Source: an uncultured Celeribacter sp.
GTDB lineage: Bacteria > Pseudomonadota > Alphaproteobacteria > Rhodobacterales > Rhodobacteraceae
Assembly (NCBI RefSeq): GCF_963675965.1
Contig: NZ_OY780935.1
Coordinates: 1,124,001-1,188,000 of the forward strand
DNA: 64,000 nt
Reading direction: 5' to 3'
Position 1 is the stretch's first letter. The number at the start of each line of letters is the position of its first letter. Both the position numbers and the translations under genes were made by a program. Shown here piece by piece: positions 8,321-16,601 of this stretch. The notes beneath the pieces were generated by a model that had not been told where the DNA came from, did not search any database, and worked only from the letters and a program-made list of their open reading frames with translations.

Positions 8321-8328
8321 TTGGTTAT
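8313..8328. promoter_or_regulatory. Candidate PcaQ binding site
   Basis: ATATTC-ATTT-GGTTAT. The right half matches the ATAACC-N4-GGTTAT form reported for PcaQ in Agrobacterium and Sinorhizobium exactly and the left half matches four of six. It lies 70 bases upstream of the pcaD ATG and over the pcaQ start codon, suited to activation of one gene and autorepression of the other. Confidence 0.55.
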
Positions 8329-8398
8329 GTTTTTTGCATCATATTGTATTTTTAACATCGAAATACTTATGGCATTCTGAGCAAAAGGGAAGAGAAGA

Positions 8399-9178
8399 AT
8401 GCACGCACTGACACGAGATTGGGGCACCATGCATGTGCACCACAGGCCCGGTTCCGGCCCGGCCCTAGTCTTTATCAATTCGCTCGGCACCGATTTGCGG
8501 ATGTGGGACGCGGTCGTCACACGCCTGCCAGAAAGCTGGACCGCCCTGCGCATGGATAAGCGCGGGCATGGTCTGTCGGAGACCGCAGCCGAAGGATACG
8601 GCATTCCCGAACTGGCTGAAGACGTGATCGCCGCGATGAATGACGCCGGACTGGAGCGCGCCTTTTTGGTCGGTTGTTCCATCGGCGGGCTCATTGCACA
8701 GCATATCGCCCTGATGGCGCCCGCGCGCGTCATGGGTCTGGTGCTGTCGAACACAGCCCCGATGCTGGGCGCGGCGGAAGGCTGGCGCACCCGGATCGAC
8801 GCCATCCGTGAAAGCGGTATGGCCGCCATGTCCGAAGGCATCCTGCCGCGCTGGTTCGGCCCGGCAATGCTGGCCAATGCGAACGCGCCCCTGTGGCGCA
8901 CGCTTTTGGCCCGCACCGATCAGGACGGCTATATCGCCACCTGCGCCGCGATTGCGGGCACCGACATCACGGATCGTCTGTCCGAAATCACCCAGCCCGT
9001 GCTGGTCTTCGGCGGAAAACACGATCTGGCGACCCCGCCCGAGGTGGTTGAGGCTCTGGCCCGCGCCCTGCCCCGCGCTGATCTGGTGATGTTTGAAGAG
9101 ACCGGCCACCTGCCCGCCATCGAGGCCCCGGAGGCCTTCACCGAGGCGTTGATGAAATTTGTGGAAAGGATCGCCTAA
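8399..9178 (+). CDS. pcaD: 3-oxoadipate enol-lactonase
   Basis: A 259-residue alpha/beta hydrolase that opens beta-ketoadipate enol-lactone to beta-ketoadipate. The nucleophile is Ser94 in GCSIGG, and the histidine of the triad is His237 in EETGHLPAIE; FGGKHDLATPP carries the likely acid. A purine-rich GGGAAGAGAAGA precedes the ATG. It is the first gene of the PcaQ-controlled operon, and its stop directly abuts the pcaC start. Confidence 0.94.
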   Translation: MHALTRDWGTMHVHHRPGSGPALVFINSLGTDLRMWDAVVTRLPESWTALRMDKRGHGLSETAAEGYGIPELAEDVIAAMNDAGLERAFLVGCSIGGLIAQHIALMAPARVMGLVLSNTAPMLGAAEGWRTRIDAIRESGMAAMSEGILPRWFGPAMLANANAPLWRTLLARTDQDGYIATCAAIAGTDITDRLSEITQPVLVFGGKHDLATPPEVVEALARALPRADLVMFEETGHLPAIEAPEAFTEALMKFVERIA

Positions 9179-9559
9179 ATGAGCGAGAAATTCGATCAGG
9201 GGATGAAAACCCGGCGCGAGGTTTTGGGCGACGCCCATGTCGATCGCGCCGAGGCCGCAAAGACCGATTTTGACCTGCCGTTTCAGAGCCTGATCACCGA
9301 GGGCGCCTGGGGTACGGTGTGGTCGTCGGACAAGATCTCTCGCCGTGAGCGCTCGATGCTGACCATCGCGCTCTTGGCTGCGACCGGGAATTTTGAGGAA
9401 ATTCCGATGCATATCCGTGCCACCGCACGCACGGGCGCATCGAAAGAAGATGTGGCGGAGGCGCTGCAACATGTGGCGGTCTACGCGGGCGTGCCGAAAG
9501 CCAACCACGCGCTGAAGCTTGCCAAGCAGACCTATGCGGAAATGGAGGAGACCCAATGA
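9179..9559 (+). CDS. pcaC: 4-carboxymuconolactone decarboxylase
   Basis: A 126-residue protein of the carboxymuconolactone decarboxylase family, converting gamma-carboxymuconolactone to beta-ketoadipate enol-lactone. The family segment SRRERSMLTIALLAATGNFE and the later IRATARTGASKEDVAEAL are intact. Unlike some bacteria where PcaC and PcaD are fused, here they are separate adjacent genes. The stop overlaps the pcaH start by four bases. Confidence 0.95.
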   Translation: MSEKFDQGMKTRREVLGDAHVDRAEAAKTDFDLPFQSLITEGAWGTVWSSDKISRRERSMLTIALLAATGNFEEIPMHIRATARTGASKEDVAEALQHVAVYAGVPKANHALKLAKQTYAEMEETQ

Positions 9560-10296
9560 CCCGCCTGATCACCGATCAGGGCCCGTTGATCCCGCGCAAC
9601 CGCGCGATCCACCCGGCCCCTTACGACCCCGACTACAAAACCAGCGTCGCACGCTCGCCGAACCTGCCGCTCTTGTCGATGGAAAGCTCCCCGTCGGAGG
9701 AAACCGGCCCGACTTTCGGTCACAACAAACTCGGCGCGCTGGACAACAACCTGATTCTGAACTGGACCAAAGGCGCCGCCCCCGCCGTGGGCGAACGCAT
9801 CCTGCTGCATGGCCGCGTTCTGGATGAAAACAACCGCCCGGTGCCGAACACGCTGATCGAGATCTGGCAGGCCAATGCTGGCGGTCGTTATCGCCATAAG
9901 AAAGACACCTATTTCGCGCCGCTTGATCCGAATTTTGGTGGCTGTGGCCGAACCATCACCGATGAGGACGGCTGTTACGAATTCCTGACCGTGCGCCCCG
10001 GTGCCTACCCCTGGCCGAACCGCACCAACGACTGGCGTCCGATGCACATTCACATCTCGGTCTATGGCCACAGCTTCGGCCAGCGGCTTATCACGCAGAT
10101 GTATTTCGAAGGCGATCCGCTGATTGATCACTGCCCGATCGCAGCGACAATCAAGGATCGCAGCCAGCTTGACCGCCTCGTCGCGCCGCTCGATTTCTCG
10201 AAATCGCGTCCGCTCGATTTCCTCGCCTATAAGTTCGACATCGTGCTGCGCGGTCGCCGCCAGACCATGTTCGAAAACAAGCTCGAAGGGATGTAA
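9556..10296 (+). CDS. pcaH: Protocatechuate 3,4-dioxygenase beta subunit
   Basis: A 246-residue subunit that carries the non-haem Fe(III) for intradiol cleavage of protocatechuate. All four iron ligands can be aligned: Tyr112 (GRYRH), Tyr151 (GAYPW), His164 and His166 (MHIHI), with the same 39- and 13-residue spacing as in Pseudomonas. The N-terminal extension typical of PcaH is present. It overlaps pcaC by four bases and precedes pcaG by two. Confidence 0.97.
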   Translation: MTRLITDQGPLIPRNRAIHPAPYDPDYKTSVARSPNLPLLSMESSPSEETGPTFGHNKLGALDNNLILNWTKGAAPAVGERILLHGRVLDENNRPVPNTLIEIWQANAGGRYRHKKDTYFAPLDPNFGGCGRTITDEDGCYEFLTVRPGAYPWPNRTNDWRPMHIHISVYGHSFGQRLITQMYFEGDPLIDHCPIAATIKDRSQLDRLVAPLDFSKSRPLDFLAYKFDIVLRGRRQTMFENKLEGM

Positions 10297-10298
10297 TC

Positions 10299-10904
10299 AT
10301 GGTCCAGAAACTCGATATTCTGCAGGAAACCCCATCGCAGACCGCAGGCCCCTACGTCCATATCGGCCTGATGCCGACCTATGCCGGCAATGGCGGCTAC
10401 TACGACGAAGAAATCGGCACCACGCCTTTCCATGACGAAGCCAAGGTACAGGGCGAAATCGTGGAGATCACCGGCTCCGTGTTCGACGGCACGGGCTGGG
10501 CGATGCGCGATGCGATGATTGAAAGCTGGCAATGCGACGCAAACGGGATTTTTCCCGGCACGGACGGGGCCGACCCGGCTTTCACCGGCCATTGCCGCTT
10601 TGCTGCCGACGCCGAGAGCGGGGAATTCACCCTGCGCACCGTAAAGCCCGGCGCCTACAAGGGCCGCGGCGGCGTTGAGAGCGCGCCACATATCTCGCTT
10701 TGGGTTGTCGCCCGCGGCATCAACATCGGCCTCAACACCCGGATCTATTTCGAAGACGAAGACAACAGCACCGACCCGCTGCTGGCCCGCATCGAACAGC
10801 GCCCGCGCGTCAACACGCTGATCGCAAAGAAGACCGCTGAGGGCAAATACCGCTTCGACATCCGCCTCCAGGGGCAGGACGAGACCGTTTTTCTCGACCT
10901 GTAA
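10299..10904 (+). CDS. pcaG: Protocatechuate 3,4-dioxygenase alpha subunit
   Basis: A 201-residue subunit, homologous to PcaH but without the iron-binding tyrosine/histidine set; it completes the active-site pocket of the dioxygenase. Characteristic segments are ETPSQTAGPYVHIGL at the N-terminus and RIYFEDEDN with TVFLDL at the C-terminus. Two bases separate it from pcaH. A strong hairpin follows it, before pcaB. Confidence 0.95.
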   Translation: MVQKLDILQETPSQTAGPYVHIGLMPTYAGNGGYYDEEIGTTPFHDEAKVQGEIVEITGSVFDGTGWAMRDAMIESWQCDANGIFPGTDGADPAFTGHCRFAADAESGEFTLRTVKPGAYKGRGGVESAPHISLWVVARGINIGLNTRIYFEDEDNSTDPLLARIEQRPRVNTLIAKKTAEGKYRFDIRLQGQDETVFLDL

Positions 10905-10925
10905 AACCCGCGTAAAATCAAATAT

Positions 10926-10949
10926 AAGGGGCGGCAAAGACCGCCCCTT
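10926..10949 (+). terminator. Hairpin between pcaG and pcaB
   Basis: AAGGGGCGG (10926-10934) and CCGCCCCTT (10941-10949) form a nine-pair stem with a six-base loop, followed by only one further T. It sits in the 69-base gap between pcaG and pcaB and may end most transcripts or protect the pcaDCHG message, lowering pcaB expression relative to the upstream genes. Confidence 0.55.
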
Positions 10950-10973
10950 TGCCTGTTCATAAGGATCTATCCG

Positions 10974-12029
10974 ATGAGCCTTTCCGTCTTCGATCACCCC
11001 TGGCTGTCCGGTCTTTTTGGCGATCCGGACATGGCGGCGATCCTCGCCCCGGCCCGCCAGATGACACATATGCTTGCCTTCGAGGCCGCATGGTCGCGCG
11101 CCTGTGGCAAGGCCGGGCTGTTTAATGCGGCTGAGGCCGAAGCGGCGGCGATTGCGATTGAGGCGGCCGAGATCAATCTCGCCGATATTGCCGCCGGAAT
11201 GGGACAAGACGGCGTACCGATTCCGCGACTGGTGAAGCAGCTGAAAGCAATTGCCCCCGCCGGGGCGGTGCACAAAGGCGCCACATCGCAGGATGTCGTG
11301 GACACCGCTATGGTACTGAGCCTGCGCGAGGCCTCCTTGCTGATCGGGGAGAAGCTCACGACATTGGAAACACTGCTGAAAACCCTCGAAGACAGCTTTG
11401 GCGACGCCCCCCTGATGGGCCGCACGCGGATGCAGGCGGCCACGGAGATCACTGTACGGGATCGCGTTCAGGCGTGGCGGCTGCCTCTTTCCGATCACTT
11501 GACAACACTGCGCCAAAAACGCGCCGATATTGAAAAAGTGCAAATTGGCGGTGCCTCCGGGGACCGCAAAGCGCTCGGCGATCAGGCCGATTTCGTCGTC
11601 GCAGACGTGGCCCGGACACTGGGTCTCGCGCCCACGGAGAAGAGCTGGCAGACCATGCGGCACGGGATTGCGGGCTATGCCTCATTCCTGTCACTGGTAA
11701 CCGGTTCTTTGGGAAAGGTCGGCCAAGACATTGTACTCATGGCGCAGCAAGGCATTGAATGCGTGTCGATTTCCGGTGCAGGCGGATCGTCGGCCATGCC
11801 GCACAAGCAAAACCCCGTGACCGCCGAGCTGTTGGTCACACTGGCACGGTTCAACGCCACGCAGGTCAGCGCCATGCATCATGCGGTTGTCCACGAACAG
11901 GAACGCTCCGGCACCGCATGGAGCCTGGAGTGGATGGTCCTGCCGCAGATGCTGATGGCCACGGGACGTTCGCTTTCCATGGCCATCGAACTTGTTCAAA
12001 ACATTCAAAGATTGGGCGACCCGACATAA
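10974..12029 (+). CDS. pcaB: 3-carboxy-cis,cis-muconate cycloisomerase
   Basis: A 351-residue member of the fumarase/aspartase superfamily that lactonises beta-carboxymuconate. The superfamily signature GGSSAMPHKQNPV is at about residues 263-275. It is shorter than the roughly 450-residue Pseudomonas enzyme, but this short form is usual in alphaproteobacteria. AAGGA lies ahead of the ATG. It follows the hairpin after pcaG, so it is either read through from pcaD or expressed at a lower level. It converges on pobA with a 20-base gap. Confidence 0.92.
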   Translation: MSLSVFDHPWLSGLFGDPDMAAILAPARQMTHMLAFEAAWSRACGKAGLFNAAEAEAAAIAIEAAEINLADIAAGMGQDGVPIPRLVKQLKAIAPAGAVHKGATSQDVVDTAMVLSLREASLLIGEKLTTLETLLKTLEDSFGDAPLMGRTRMQAATEITVRDRVQAWRLPLSDHLTTLRQKRADIEKVQIGGASGDRKALGDQADFVVADVARTLGLAPTEKSWQTMRHGIAGYASFLSLVTGSLGKVGQDIVLMAQQGIECVSISGAGGSSAMPHKQNPVTAELLVTLARFNATQVSAMHHAVVHEQERSGTAWSLEWMVLPQMLMATGRSLSMAIELVQNIQRLGDPT

Positions 12030-12049
12030 CCCGCCGTGCCGCCCCTGCG

Positions 12050-13228
12050 TCAGAATGGCAGGCCGATGTAATTCTCGGCCAGATCGCGCCTCGCGGTCTC
12101 TGAGCTGGCCAGATGATTGAGCGTCGCCTTGCGCATCTGTTCGGCAAAGGCGTCTTCGCCGTCGAACCGGTGCAGCATGGTGGTCATCTGCCAGCTGAAC
12201 CGCATCGCTTTCCAGATCCGCTCCAAGGCGCGTGTGGAATATTCGTCGATGCCGGTTTTGCTCCCGCCTTTCACCGCGTCGATCAGCGCCGTGTAGAGAT
12301 AATACACGTCTGAAGCAGCTAGGTTCAGCCCCTTGGCCCCGGTCGGCGGCACGATATGGGCGCTGTCGCCCACCAGAAAAAGATTGCCCCAGCGCAGCGG
12401 CTCGGAGACGAAGGACCGCAGCGGGGCGATGCTTTTCTCAATTGATGGCCCTGTTACAAGGCGGCTTGCCGCCTCCGAGGGGATGCGACGCGAAAATTCA
12501 TCCCAAAAGCGCTGATCCGACCAATCTTCGACCTTATCCGCCAGCGGCACCTGTACATAGTAGCGCACCAGATTTTCGTTCCGCATCGACGCCAGCGCGA
12601 AGCCGTGGCGGGAGTTGGAATAGATCAATTCGTCATGCACCGGCGGCGTTTCCGACAGTATCCCAAGCCAGCCAAAGGGATAGACGCGCTCGAATTCGCG
12701 GCGTTTCTCTTCGGGAATGGTCTTGCGCGAAACCCCATGGAACCCGTCGCAGCCCGCAACATAAAGGCACTCAAGCCGCTTACGCGTCCCTTCATGGGTG
12801 AACTCGACACAGGATTTCTCCTGATCCAGATCGCGAATTTCCACGTCTGACACCTCATGCAACACCGTCGTGCCCATGGCATCCTGCGCATGATAGAGAT
12901 CCGTTGTCACCTCGGTCTGACCATAGACCATGACCTGCTTGCCGGTCAGTGCCTTGAAATCGATGTGCACCATCAGTTCGTCGTCGGTCAGATAGCACCC
13001 GTCGTGCGGGATCCCCTCGACATCCATCCGCGCACCGACGCCTGCTTCGCGCAGCAACTCGACCGTACCCCACTCCAGGATCCCGGCGCGAATACGCGAC
13101 AGAACATGATCACGGGTGGAGCGTTCGAGAATCACGGTCTCTACCCCGGCCTTATTGAGAAGCTGGGACAAAAGCAGCCCGGACGGCCCGCCGCCGATGA
13201 TGGCGACCTCTGTTGTCAATGTAGTCAT
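12050..13228 (-). CDS. pobA: 4-hydroxybenzoate 3-monooxygenase
   Basis: A 392-residue FAD aromatic hydroxylase that turns 4-hydroxybenzoate into protocatechuate with NADPH and oxygen. It shows the N-terminal GGGPSGLLLSQLL FAD motif, the DG-type segment VAGCDGFHGVSR and the second FAD motif FLVGDSAHIVPPTGAKGLN. The start at 13228 is fixed by GGAGG seven bases upstream; an in-frame ATG at 13243 precedes that ribosome site. It supplies the pca genes and is itself fed by the p-coumarate route predicted downstream. Divergent from the AraC regulator. Confidence 0.97.
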   Translation of the reverse strand: MTTLTTEVAIIGGGPSGLLLSQLLNKAGVETVILERSTRDHVLSRIRAGILEWGTVELLREAGVGARMDVEGIPHDGCYLTDDELMVHIDFKALTGKQVMVYGQTEVTTDLYHAQDAMGTTVLHEVSDVEIRDLDQEKSCVEFTHEGTRKRLECLYVAGCDGFHGVSRKTIPEEKRREFERVYPFGWLGILSETPPVHDELIYSNSRHGFALASMRNENLVRYYVQVPLADKVEDWSDQRFWDEFSRRIPSEAASRLVTGPSIEKSIAPLRSFVSEPLRWGNLFLVGDSAHIVPPTGAKGLNLAASDVYYLYTALIDAVKGGSKTGIDEYSTRALERIWKAMRFSWQMTTMLHRFDGEDAFAEQMRKATLNHLASSETARRDLAENYIGLPF

Positions 13229-13316
13229 ATGCGTTTCCTCCATTTTGGAAATATCCTAGCCATAGCGGGGCCACATCGGAATGGACCGGCTCTGCAATAA
13301 ATGGTACTTTTCGTGC

Positions 13317-14171
13317 ATGCATGAGATTGGCCAAATTCCCACATTCAACCTTTTCGGAGAAACCAGCGCCTTTCCCGACGTGATCCATTGCGAACGGGTG
13401 TTCGACCGGGCGCGCCTGCATGGTTGGCGCATCTCACCGCACCGCCACCAGCAGATGACGCAAGTGTTTCACATTGAAAAGGGCTTTGCGCGTGTCACCC
13501 TGGACGGAAGCGAAAGTGACTTGAAAAGCGGGGAATTCCTGTTTGTCCCGCCCAAAATCGTGCATGGTTTCAGGTTCGAAAAAGGCACCGAGGGAATCGT
13601 TCTATCGCTGCCCTCACCCGTTGTACAACGGCTTGGCCCAAACTCTGCAGAACTGACAACCTGGCTGGGGATTCCCCATCGGGGCTCTTTGTCGGGGATG
13701 GCGGCAGGCCTGCTCGGACAGATTGCCTATTTTCACGACAAATATGGCATATTTCGCGCACAGCGTCTGGTGGCGCTTTCGCACGCGCTGTTGATAAGCC
13801 TTGCAGAGGACACCGCCTCGGAGGGGGCCAGGACACAGGATCAAAGCCGGCAGTTGCAACGGCTGGACGCTTTGCTGGCAGACCATGTCGGCGCTGGCTG
13901 GAGTGCGGCGGACTATGCCCGGGCGCTTCACATGACACCCGGGCATCTCAACCGGATTGTCCGGCACGCTGCCGGGGTCACGCTGACGCACTATCTTGAA
14001 ACCGCTGTGATGACCGAGGCCTGCCGTCATTTGGCCTTTACCCGTCTGCCGGTGGCCGAGGTCGGTTATCGGCTGGGCTATACGGATCCCCCGTATTTTT
14101 CGCGCAGGTTCCGGCTGCGGATGGGCGAAACGCCCACCCAATACCGCAGCCGGGTGGCCGGGAGCACCTAG
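13317..14171 (+). CDS. pobR: AraC-family regulator of pobA
   Basis: A 284-residue regulator with an N-terminal cupin-like sensor (PHRHQQMTQVFHIEKGF, about residues 40-56) and a C-terminal double helix-turn-helix (WSAADYARALHMTPGHLNRI and EVGYRLGYTDPPYFSRRFRL). PobR proteins of the AraC/XylS type that activate pobA in response to 4-hydroxybenzoate look like this and sit divergent from pobA. I use the ATG at 13317; a longer frame from 13281 extends into the intergenic promoter. Its stop overlaps the convergent acyl-CoA dehydrogenase gene by four bases. Confidence 0.85.
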   Translation: MHEIGQIPTFNLFGETSAFPDVIHCERVFDRARLHGWRISPHRHQQMTQVFHIEKGFARVTLDGSESDLKSGEFLFVPPKIVHGFRFEKGTEGIVLSLPSPVVQRLGPNSAELTTWLGIPHRGSLSGMAAGLLGQIAYFHDKYGIFRAQRLVALSHALLISLAEDTASEGARTQDQSRQLQRLDALLADHVGAGWSAADYARALHMTPGHLNRIVRHAAGVTLTHYLETAVMTEACRHLAFTRLPVAEVGYRLGYTDPPYFSRRFRLRMGETPTQYRSRVAGST

Positions 14172-15718
14172 GCCGCAAGCGGCAGCCGCACCGGCAAGGG
14201 ACGGCGTGCGACACGCGCGGCAAGCCGCGTCATCTCTGGCACCCCCGTCGCGGCCAGTTTGCACCAGACCGCCCGGAACAAGAGCTCAGACGTCAGAGCC
14301 ATGAAATCATGTGCTTTTTCAAGCGCCTGTTCCGTCATCCCAACGCGTGCACCCTGCCAGTCTGACAAGAGCGCAAGACAATCGGCATCACCACAGGCAA
14401 GATCTCCGACCAATGCGGCAAAGGCCTCCGCCCCTTCGGGGGCGCGCAATCCGCGCGTGGCCGTGGCAATCGCATGGATGCCATTCGCCCCTTCGTAGAT
14501 CGAGGTGATCCGCGCATCTCGCCAAGTCTGGGACACGCGATACTCGGTCAGATAGCCATAGCCACCCAGCACCTGAATCCCCAGATCGGCGGCCCGTGTG
14601 CCTGCTTCGGTACAAAAGACCTTGCAGATCGGGGTCAGGAAATCCACCAAAGCACGATTTTCGCCCAACGCCAGCTCCGCCATGGTGAGGTATGTCATGG
14701 CGCGGGCGCCCAGAGCCAAGCTCCTCTGTTCCTCCAGCATGCGCTGCACATCCGGGTGATCGGCGAGAACCGCCTCGGACCCATCGGCTTTGCGTCCCTG
14801 TTTGCGCTCATTGGCATAATCAGAGGCGATCTGGTGGGCACGGCTGGCATGGGCCACGCCTTGCAGGGCCACATCAAGCCGGGCGTGGTTCATCATGGTG
14901 AACATCGCCATCAGCCCCGCCCCCTCTTCACCGATCAACTCAGCCTCAGCGCCGTCGAAAGCAAGCTGGCAGGTCGGCGAGGCATGCAGCCCCAATTTTT
15001 CCTCGATCCGGGTGACAGTGACCGCATTGCGCCGACCATCGAGTTCGGAAGGGCAAAGGAACAGAGACAGACCTTTGACGCCTTCGCCGCCGGTCCGGGC
15101 CAGCACGAGATGCAGGATGTCCTGCGACATATCCTGATCACCACCGGAGATGAAAATTTTCTCCCCCTCGATCCGCCAGCTTTCGCCCGAAGGCGTGGCT
15201 TTGGTGCGGATACGAGAGAGATCGGAGCCCGCACCCGGTTCGGTCAGGCACATGGTGGAGAGCGTTTCACCTGCCGCAAGGCGCGGAATCCAATACTGTT
15301 TCTGATCTTCCGTGCCGAACTTGATCAAGGTGGAGATCGCACCGGGCACGAGATTGCAGACCATCTGCATGGCGTGGTTAGCGCCCGAGAAAATCTCGGA
15401 CACGCCCGCAGCCAAAAGTGCGTTCTGCCCCATGCCGCCGAACCCTTCGGGCGCGGTCAGACCCTGCCACCCGCCTTCGACAAGCTGGTCGAAAGCCGGT
15501 TTGAACCCGTCCGGCATGGTCACCCGGCCATCGTTCAACGCACAGCCCTGCGCATCGCCCGGTTCATCCAGTGGCGCGATCACACCTTCGGCAAAAGCGC
15601 CGAAATGGTCTAGGATGCCTTCAGCCAGTTCGTCGTCCCAATCCGGCAGGCGCGCAGCCCCGGCGACATGGGTCAGGCAAAACAGAATATCCTCAAGCGG
15701 GGCTTTGAACGGCGTCAT
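14168..15718 (-). CDS. Acyl-CoA dehydrogenase, probably acting on phenylpropanoyl-CoA
   Basis: A 516-residue FAD acyl-CoA dehydrogenase. The FAD/substrate loop MCLTEPGAGSDL and the catalytic-base segment ITSIYEGANGIHA are intact. The N-terminus (FKAPLEDILFCL) resembles the long FadE/DmdC-type subgroup, often near 590 residues with an extra C-terminal domain; here that end is short. It is the last gene of the hydroxycinnamate operon and overlaps the amidohydrolase by four bases. A sensible job is desaturating dihydro-hydroxycinnamoyl-CoA to the hydroxycinnamoyl-CoA that the upstream enzymes handle, but another acyl-CoA is possible. Confidence 0.8.
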   Translation of the reverse strand: MTPFKAPLEDILFCLTHVAGAARLPDWDDELAEGILDHFGAFAEGVIAPLDEPGDAQGCALNDGRVTMPDGFKPAFDQLVEGGWQGLTAPEGFGGMGQNALLAAGVSEIFSGANHAMQMVCNLVPGAISTLIKFGTEDQKQYWIPRLAAGETLSTMCLTEPGAGSDLSRIRTKATPSGESWRIEGEKIFISGGDQDMSQDILHLVLARTGGEGVKGLSLFLCPSELDGRRNAVTVTRIEEKLGLHASPTCQLAFDGAEAELIGEEGAGLMAMFTMMNHARLDVALQGVAHASRAHQIASDYANERKQGRKADGSEAVLADHPDVQRMLEEQRSLALGARAMTYLTMAELALGENRALVDFLTPICKVFCTEAGTRAADLGIQVLGGYGYLTEYRVSQTWRDARITSIYEGANGIHAIATATRGLRAPEGAEAFAALVGDLACGDADCLALLSDWQGARVGMTEQALEKAHDFMALTSELLFRAVWCKLAATGVPEMTRLAARVARRPLPVRLPLAA

Positions 15719-16590
15719 TCGCTGACCCCCAAAAGCCGCATCGCATTCTCTTTCAGGATCAGCGGACGCACCTCATCGCGGAACTCGGCCTTGTCAAAGG
15801 CATCGAGCCATTTTTCAGGCGCAATCATCGGCCAGTCGGAGCCAAAGAGCATCTTCTTCTTCAGCATCGTATTGGCATAGCGCACCAGAATGGACGGGAA
15901 ATATTTCGGCGACCAGCCGGAAAGATCGATATAGACGTTGGGCTTATGCGTCGCGACCGACAGCGCCTCTTCCTGCCACGGGAACGACGGGTGGGCGAGG
16001 ATGATCGGCATGTCGGGAAAGTCGACCGCCAGATCGTCCATATACATCGGGTTCGAATACTTCAGGCGCATGCCGTTTCCGCCCTTCATCCCCGACCCGA
16101 CACCCGTCTGACCGGTGTGAAACAGCGCCGGCTTGCCGCTTTCGGCAATCGCCTCATAGAGCACATAGGCGGAGCGGTCATTCGGGTAAAACCCCTGCAT
16201 CGTCGGGTGGAATTTGAACCCCTGAATGCCGTGGTTTTCGACCAGATCGCGGGCCTCACGGGCACCCAGTTTGCCTTTGGCCGGATCGATCGAGGCAAAG
16301 GGGATCAGGATGTCCGAATGCTTGGCGCAGGCCTCGGCCACCTCATAGTTGTTGTAGCGGCGATAGCCGGTTTCACGTTCGGCATCGACCGGAAAGATCA
16401 CCGCCGCGATGTTCTTTTCGCGATAATGTGCGGCGGTCTCGTCGATGGTCGGCGGATGCGACCAGGGTGCGCCGAAATATTTGGCCATGGCCGACTGCAG
16501 GTCGTCATAGCCATCATCATGGTGACAGCCACATGCCTCCTCGGCATGGGTGTGAAAATCAATCGCTCGGACTTTGGAGAAATCTACCAT
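15715..16590 (-). CDS. Amidohydrolase-family beta-ketoacyl-CoA hydrolase (CouO/Atu1421-like)
   Basis: A 291-residue TIM-barrel protein of the amidohydrolase-2 (COG2159) family. Metal-binding features are IDFHTHAEE (His13, His15), FKFHPTMQGF, a histidine in ILAHPSFPW and an aspartate in LFGSDWPMI. In Rhodococcus p-coumarate (CouO) and Agrobacterium ferulate (Atu1421) catabolism, proteins of this family, as I recall, hydrolyse aryl-beta-ketoacyl-CoA to the aromatic acid and acetyl-CoA. Position directly between a feruloyl-CoA-synthase-like gene and an acyl-CoA dehydrogenase fits that role. AAGGA precedes the ATG. A decarboxylase function, common in the family, is the main alternative. Confidence 0.75.
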   Translation of the reverse strand: MVDFSKVRAIDFHTHAEEACGCHHDDGYDDLQSAMAKYFGAPWSHPPTIDETAAHYREKNIAAVIFPVDAERETGYRRYNNYEVAEACAKHSDILIPFASIDPAKGKLGAREARDLVENHGIQGFKFHPTMQGFYPNDRSAYVLYEAIAESGKPALFHTGQTGVGSGMKGGNGMRLKYSNPMYMDDLAVDFPDMPIILAHPSFPWQEEALSVATHKPNVYIDLSGWSPKYFPSILVRYANTMLKKKMLFGSDWPMIAPEKWLDAFDKAEFRDEVRPLILKENAMRLLGVSE

Positions 16591-16601
16591 ATTTCAGTTC
16601 C

